NCBI RefSeq assembly: GCF_902806685.2
Contig: NC_048555.1
Span: forward strand, 8,432,001 to 8,496,000
Direction: 5' to 3'
Source: Maniola hyperantus
Lineage: Eukaryota; Arthropoda; Insecta; Lepidoptera; Nymphalidae
DNA length: 64,000 nucleotides
The translations under genes were made by a program, and so were the position numbers. Below, piece by piece: positions 46,701-52,700 of the stretch; position 1 is the first letter of the stretch, and each line of letters begins with the position of its first letter. The notes under the pieces are model-generated. The model had not been told where the DNA came from. It worked only from the letters and a program-made list of their open reading frames with translations, and did no database searches.

Positions 46701-49700
46701 TTTCAGATACATTATCCCGGCTGATCTGTTCACGGATCCTGAGGAGGGCAGTAATCTAACGTTCACGGTGTATGAAGCAGAAAACGTACCACTTAGTAAA
46801 TACTCTTGGATTCAGTTCCTTCCATCTGAACGAGAAGTCTATGGATTGTAAGTTTTCGTCGAATTGCCTTGTATAATTAATTATTCAGATATTTAACTGT
46901 AGAGTGTAGGTGTGCCGTTCCACCTTTTAACTAAACTGAGGGTGCTACTAATTATGATGTCATTATCAGAGAAAACATTTTGGATAAGATCGCACTACAT
47001 TTGGACCTGTGTCCTGTGAATGTAAAGAGCGGCCATTTTAAGATTACGCACCCTCGGTGCGCGAGTCTGACTCGGACTTGGCTGGATTTTAAAATATATT
47101 ATAAAGCGAGATTCGGTCAAACTTGACCGAAATCGCTATCAACATCGGCAAAACATCGCTATCAAAACATCCTGATTAAAAAAAAATTGGTGTGAAGTGT
47201 AAGCTGTAGATGTTTTTGCTCGCCAACTCCTTCCTCTATATTATACAGTTCATTTTTCAATGTCTTAAATTTACTTTTATATATTTTATTCAGGCCCTTA
47301 GAAGCGCACGTGTCTCGCTGGAACTTCATAGTAGAAGCGCAGGATAGCGAAGGACTCGTGGCTCGAGGGCCCCTCGACATTACAGTGCAGCAATACAAGA
47401 GCGGACGCACCATCAACCACCAGTTCATCATGCAGTTCAAACTGCTCAAGCAGTACGAGAACGCGGTCAACTGGCAGATACGAGCTTTGGAAGGCATCGT
47501 CAACCTCTTCCGATACACGGACATGGACCATTTGATCGTGCTGAACGCCACACAAAACGGTGACATGTGCGAGTTCGTGTGGACCAACGATACGTTGCCC
47601 AAAGATTCCGCGTGCCCTGTTGATGATATCAACAGGCTTATGAATGTAAGTAACGGTCTATTTCTATCCATTTCTTCATAATAGCAAAAACTCAAGATTT
47701 TACACACGATCAACTATCACTTCAAATACCGTCTTGACTGTTTATAGAATGCCTTCCGAAATGATATGTGTCAGGAGAAAAATACGCTTTTAAATCCCGC
47801 GGGAACTTTTTGATTTTCCGAGATAAAAAGTACTCTCCAGGTCTTTAACTATATCCATTCAAAAAATCGCGTCAATCCGTTACTCCGTTGCGCCGTGATT
47901 AAAGGATAAACCAACAAACCAATATACCAACAAGCAAACACACTTTCGCATTTATAATATGGGTAGTGATGATCCATTAATTTTTCAGATCATGGAATCA
48001 GATACAGTAAGAGGTAGACCCTCTGCCGGTTTAGCTCGTGTGATGTCACCCGAACTCGAAATATCTGAAGTGAAATGGCACGGCACCGGGCCATGCGCGG
48101 GGCTGCCTGTCGCCGCGACCACGCCGCCCGACACCTACCCGCCCGTCACGCGCAACCAAGTCGACCACGTCACCGCTACGGTCGGACATCTGCTGGTCTA
48201 CACAGTGCCTAAGGTAAAATAAGCATTTCCAATGTAACTTAATTGATTATTACTTTGTAACTACAATTTTGGTACATGAAAAATAAAAATAAATAAAAAT
48301 AAATAAAATGGTGAAACTTTTTTTTTGTTTTCTCTTTCTCTTCGAATGGTGAAACTTAAGGTGACGCAGGACGCTCGACCGAAATAGGCAGCGCACGTGG
48401 GTAACATGTTTGCTTTTCACTTGAGAAAGTTGAGAGGCACGATGATTTTCACCGAAATCAAGCGTGCGAAAAGGGTTTAGGAAAAGTATTTTCGAGAAAA
48501 AACTGCTGAATTTATGTTTGCAAAGTAAAGTTATTTCAACTAATGAATAAAAAAACTACGTCTAATGATAAATTGTTTTAGAATTTTCATATCCCTAATC
48601 TTATTTATTTACGCCCAAAGTTGTCATTAATTTAGTGTTGAAATAGGAATCTTTTGAGCTTCGTAACTTTTAAATCAATATTATAATATATAATTCTTAG
48701 TTTTGTGCGTACAATATCGAATATTGTTGTAATTTCCCTCCTACGTTTGTATGAAGAAAGCAAACTGAACCGAGTCCCCTTAAAATAAAAAATTGATTTT
48801 GTCTTGATTGATAAAATAAAAATTCTGTAGGCACTCCGCCTAATCGGATAAACTCCAAATGCTCATTATAAATCTTTTAGATCAATCAAAAACTTTTCGT
48901 GGTTGCTTTCTTTTTGCCAGAATATAAATTGTTTACCGGCGGGATGATTACGTAAAACGTTGCAGTGGCGACAGTCCATTTGCAGTCTCTCTTCTTCTTA
49001 TTTTGCTTTGTGGCTATAGCTGTCTCTCTGTAGCCGCTGTTACGTGTGACGTTTGACAGCAATGATCGCGAGATCGCCTGTCGCGAGATACGTAATCACC
49101 CCGCAGGTACGTACCTCATCTTCTAGCATTTGCTCGATATACAACATAGGTCTCTGGTATACTTTACTTTTCTCTGAACCAGGCTCTGATCACAGGAATT
49201 TTGTGAAATTAGCATGAGTTACATTGTATTGCCAATTACTATGATGTATTTTTCTTTTTCAGGATACGTTCTACGATCCAGAAGATGGTAATACCCCCAA
49301 CTTGCAGCTCTCGCTCCGCTTCAGCGATCGTTCAGAGATCCCTCCCGACAACTGGTTGCAGTTTGACGCTCGCAACCAAGAGTTTTACGGCGTGCCCTCG
49401 GCGAGTGACCAGGGAAGCGTGGAATATCAGCTGGTAAGGGTAGTTTCATACTGATCCAACCAGAAAAAGAACATGACACTTCCTCCTTTTCAGGCTACAG
49501 TGCCCATTTTACTTCACCAGAAATATTTTAAAAACTGGTTGTACCTACTACGAAGAAAAAACGACATTTTAGGTTGTCTGAAATGTCTCTGCTTGCATTA
49601 CAGATCGCTGAAGATTCCACTAAAAAGAGCGCCTACGACAGCCTTATAGTGGAAGTTGCGAAGGCGCCCACAATCCGCCCCACTGTGGAGTTCCAGATGA

Positions 49701-52700
49701 CCATGGACCCGTCGCCCAACCTCGCTGACAGTGCTGCCAACAAACGAAAGGTTGTCGAGAAACTCGCCGCTCTCTTCGGCCAGGAGGAAACCGACAATAT
49801 TAGGATAGAGAGCATCTCTGACAACCCTACGACGATCATTTGGTAAGTTTAACCCGTTTTTTTCTATATAAGTTAACCCTTTCTTAGTGAATCTTCCTCA
49901 ACCTAGTTTCCTGGTAGAGATCGCTTCAAATCAATAAGGCCGCTATTCTATTTTGTGTTATTTTTGTGTCTTTATTTTAAAGGTGTTCAATAAAGAATAT
50001 TAATTAATTCATTCATTCCACTCATAAGTCTCGTCTATATCAATAGCAAGTACAGTACCCGACAAGATAGATTTATTGAACTGTAGAAAGAGATAATCGG
50101 CAGCTTCGGTTTCGTAGAGCGTTGTCACTATCGTTGGGCAAGACAACGACAAAACGTCACATAGACATGAGTGACAGAGATGACGCTCTAGTCTTATTTT
50201 TGGGGAAATCTCACAACGATACTTTGATTGGGGTTAACATTGTGGCTAATTCCGCTGTACACAATCTCTAAACCAAACTAAAATGGCACCTCTAAATCTA
50301 TTGCTATCCCTTTCTTAATGTTGCTTGCGGATAAGGATAGCATTAGATTTGGACCTGTTAATTTAGATTAGTTTAGAGATTGTGTACAAGAGAATCGGCC
50401 CCATTGTATTCCTATCCATTAAAATCCATCGACTCGACGGTCATCCTCAGCGTTAATTCGTAGGAAAAATGCACCGATTCCTTATGCCATGTCCGTTGTA
50501 CTCAACTACATCATTGCTTTCGGCCACATAGAAATACGAGTAGGTATATCAACCATAATCAACTTCTAAAATATTTTACGAAAAATTTGTTAAATAACTA
50601 AATAGCGACTTGTTAAGGAGAATATTCTCCTGATTATAGTAATGTGTATGTTTTTGCAGTCATACTTCTCGTTCCTCGTAACTATTATTAAGAGATCATG
50701 TTCTGAAGTTTGATAATAATGACAAAATAAATATAATCAATTTCAGGTACAACACAAGTCTACCAATGGACAGGTGTCCCAAACGTGAGATCGAGGAGCT
50801 CCGTAGAATGATAATCGTCGACGAAAGAGGCGCTGTCGGCGGCAATCTCAAAGAACACGTCGACCAAGTTTTCGACAAAGACCTGAAAGTCATGTCGATC
50901 CGTCTAATTCCACTAGGGTTATGTGCAGAACAGAATACCAAAATTCCGAAGTCAATGGTGCCAGCGCCACCAGGTCCTAATCTACAGAATAGGGCAACGA
51001 ATGCCAGTCCGGAGTATTCGGATTACTTGGTGACGTTCGTGATTCCGGCCATTGTGATTGTTTGTATGATCGTAGTTGCGGGCATCATTGCGTGCGTGCT
51101 GTATAGAAGACGGCGTACTGGTAAGTTGCAATACTTCGATTAATATAAATAGCACGATATGACTATGGTTTTGGGAAGTATAATTTTTAAATGAGTTATA
51201 ATGTTAAAACGGCTTTTTGTAAGCTCTATTGGATTAAAAATTTGATCGAAGACTTTACATCTCGCCAAGATTGAATTCAATGTCTAAACACTTCACGTTA
51301 AAGTAAAATGGACTTTAACAGTCTTGTTTTAAAGCTCAAGTTTGTCCATCAACAACCAGCGCTCCGAGCGGAAACGTCGCGAAATTAAAATATATGGTAT
51401 TGAATTTTTGACTTTAAATCAAAGAGATTTAGGTTCATTTTACATTGAACTTAGAATTCTATCATTGAGTGTGATGTAAAATCTCATACTAAACACACTG
51501 AGGCTCAAATGTAATTTTTCAAGTCTGTGCGTGTCGTCGTATGGACGAAGAAGAGACGAAAAAATGCCTCGTCTCTTTCTCGTCCATACTTGTGAGTCTT
51601 GGGTAGGAACGACAAGAGTACGTGTTTATACAAATAACAGCATTTTTATAATATCTTACTTCTAACTCAATTCTTATATTATTTGTCCTAGGAGCAATAG
51701 ATTTGTCACATATTTTAATAGTAAAATAATTTTAGTATGACTTAGTAAATGCGTAGATATAAAGTATTGTACCTGATTATTTAAATTGTATCAATCCCAT
51801 AACATCATTAGTAAAAAGCTAACATTATTATATAGATAGTCAAAACTTGTTAAATAACTTATGTCGAATAGGTATTATTAATTTTTATTAATAACTAAAG
51901 TATTTTAACTATAGCGGATGCGAATTCTTGACACGAAAAAGGTGATTAGTTTTAATTTCTATTATAGCACCTGAATTTACTTAGTATACTGGTTTCATAG
52001 CATTAGATTTCGCTCTTATAGAATGTGATGTTCGCTTAAAAACAATACCAAGTGCACTTTTCTATATGTTTATTCCATAAACTATTAACACTTGCACATT
52101 TTATCGATTAGTGTACTAGTATACCTTCGCAAGCGCTAAGTACCGTAGAATAGGGTCTTCCATTACGAATTCCCTGTTTAATGTATACTCGTAAAGTTAA
52201 TCATCCCCTGAAATAATATGCTTTATTCCAAAGGATTTCTCCAATCCTTTTCAGGTTTTGCATTATCAACTGTCTATATTAATCTTCGATTAAAACAGAG
52301 ACAACGCTCGACAAATCTGCTATCTCCTTCTAAAGCTCGATGTAAATTACTTTCTGCCGCCTACTGTAGGTAGGTATGTAAACTTAAAACTTATGAGGGT
52401 TTCAAACGTGTGCTGGTCTGAGAACAAGCCTCCAACAAACTCACGAAAACAAATACCCAACTAGGTTTTATAATCGACATTAATAAAGGCAATTCTTGTT
52501 GGAAGACTCTTTATATTTTAAACTATAAACTATATATTTACATTAACTCAACAATGAATATTAAATAAAATATTTTTCTTTCAAACAAAAACAGGTAAAA
52601 TGAGCGTTGGAGACGAAGAGGAACGTCAAGCGTTCAGGTCGAAAGGAATCCCCGTCATTTTCCAAGACGAGTTGGAAGAAAGAGCGGACGCCGAGCCGGC

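Noticed and set aside
47162..47713. Long minus-strand ORF opposite exon 13
   Set aside because: It is a shadow of the conserved Dg exon on the plus strand and has no family resemblance.
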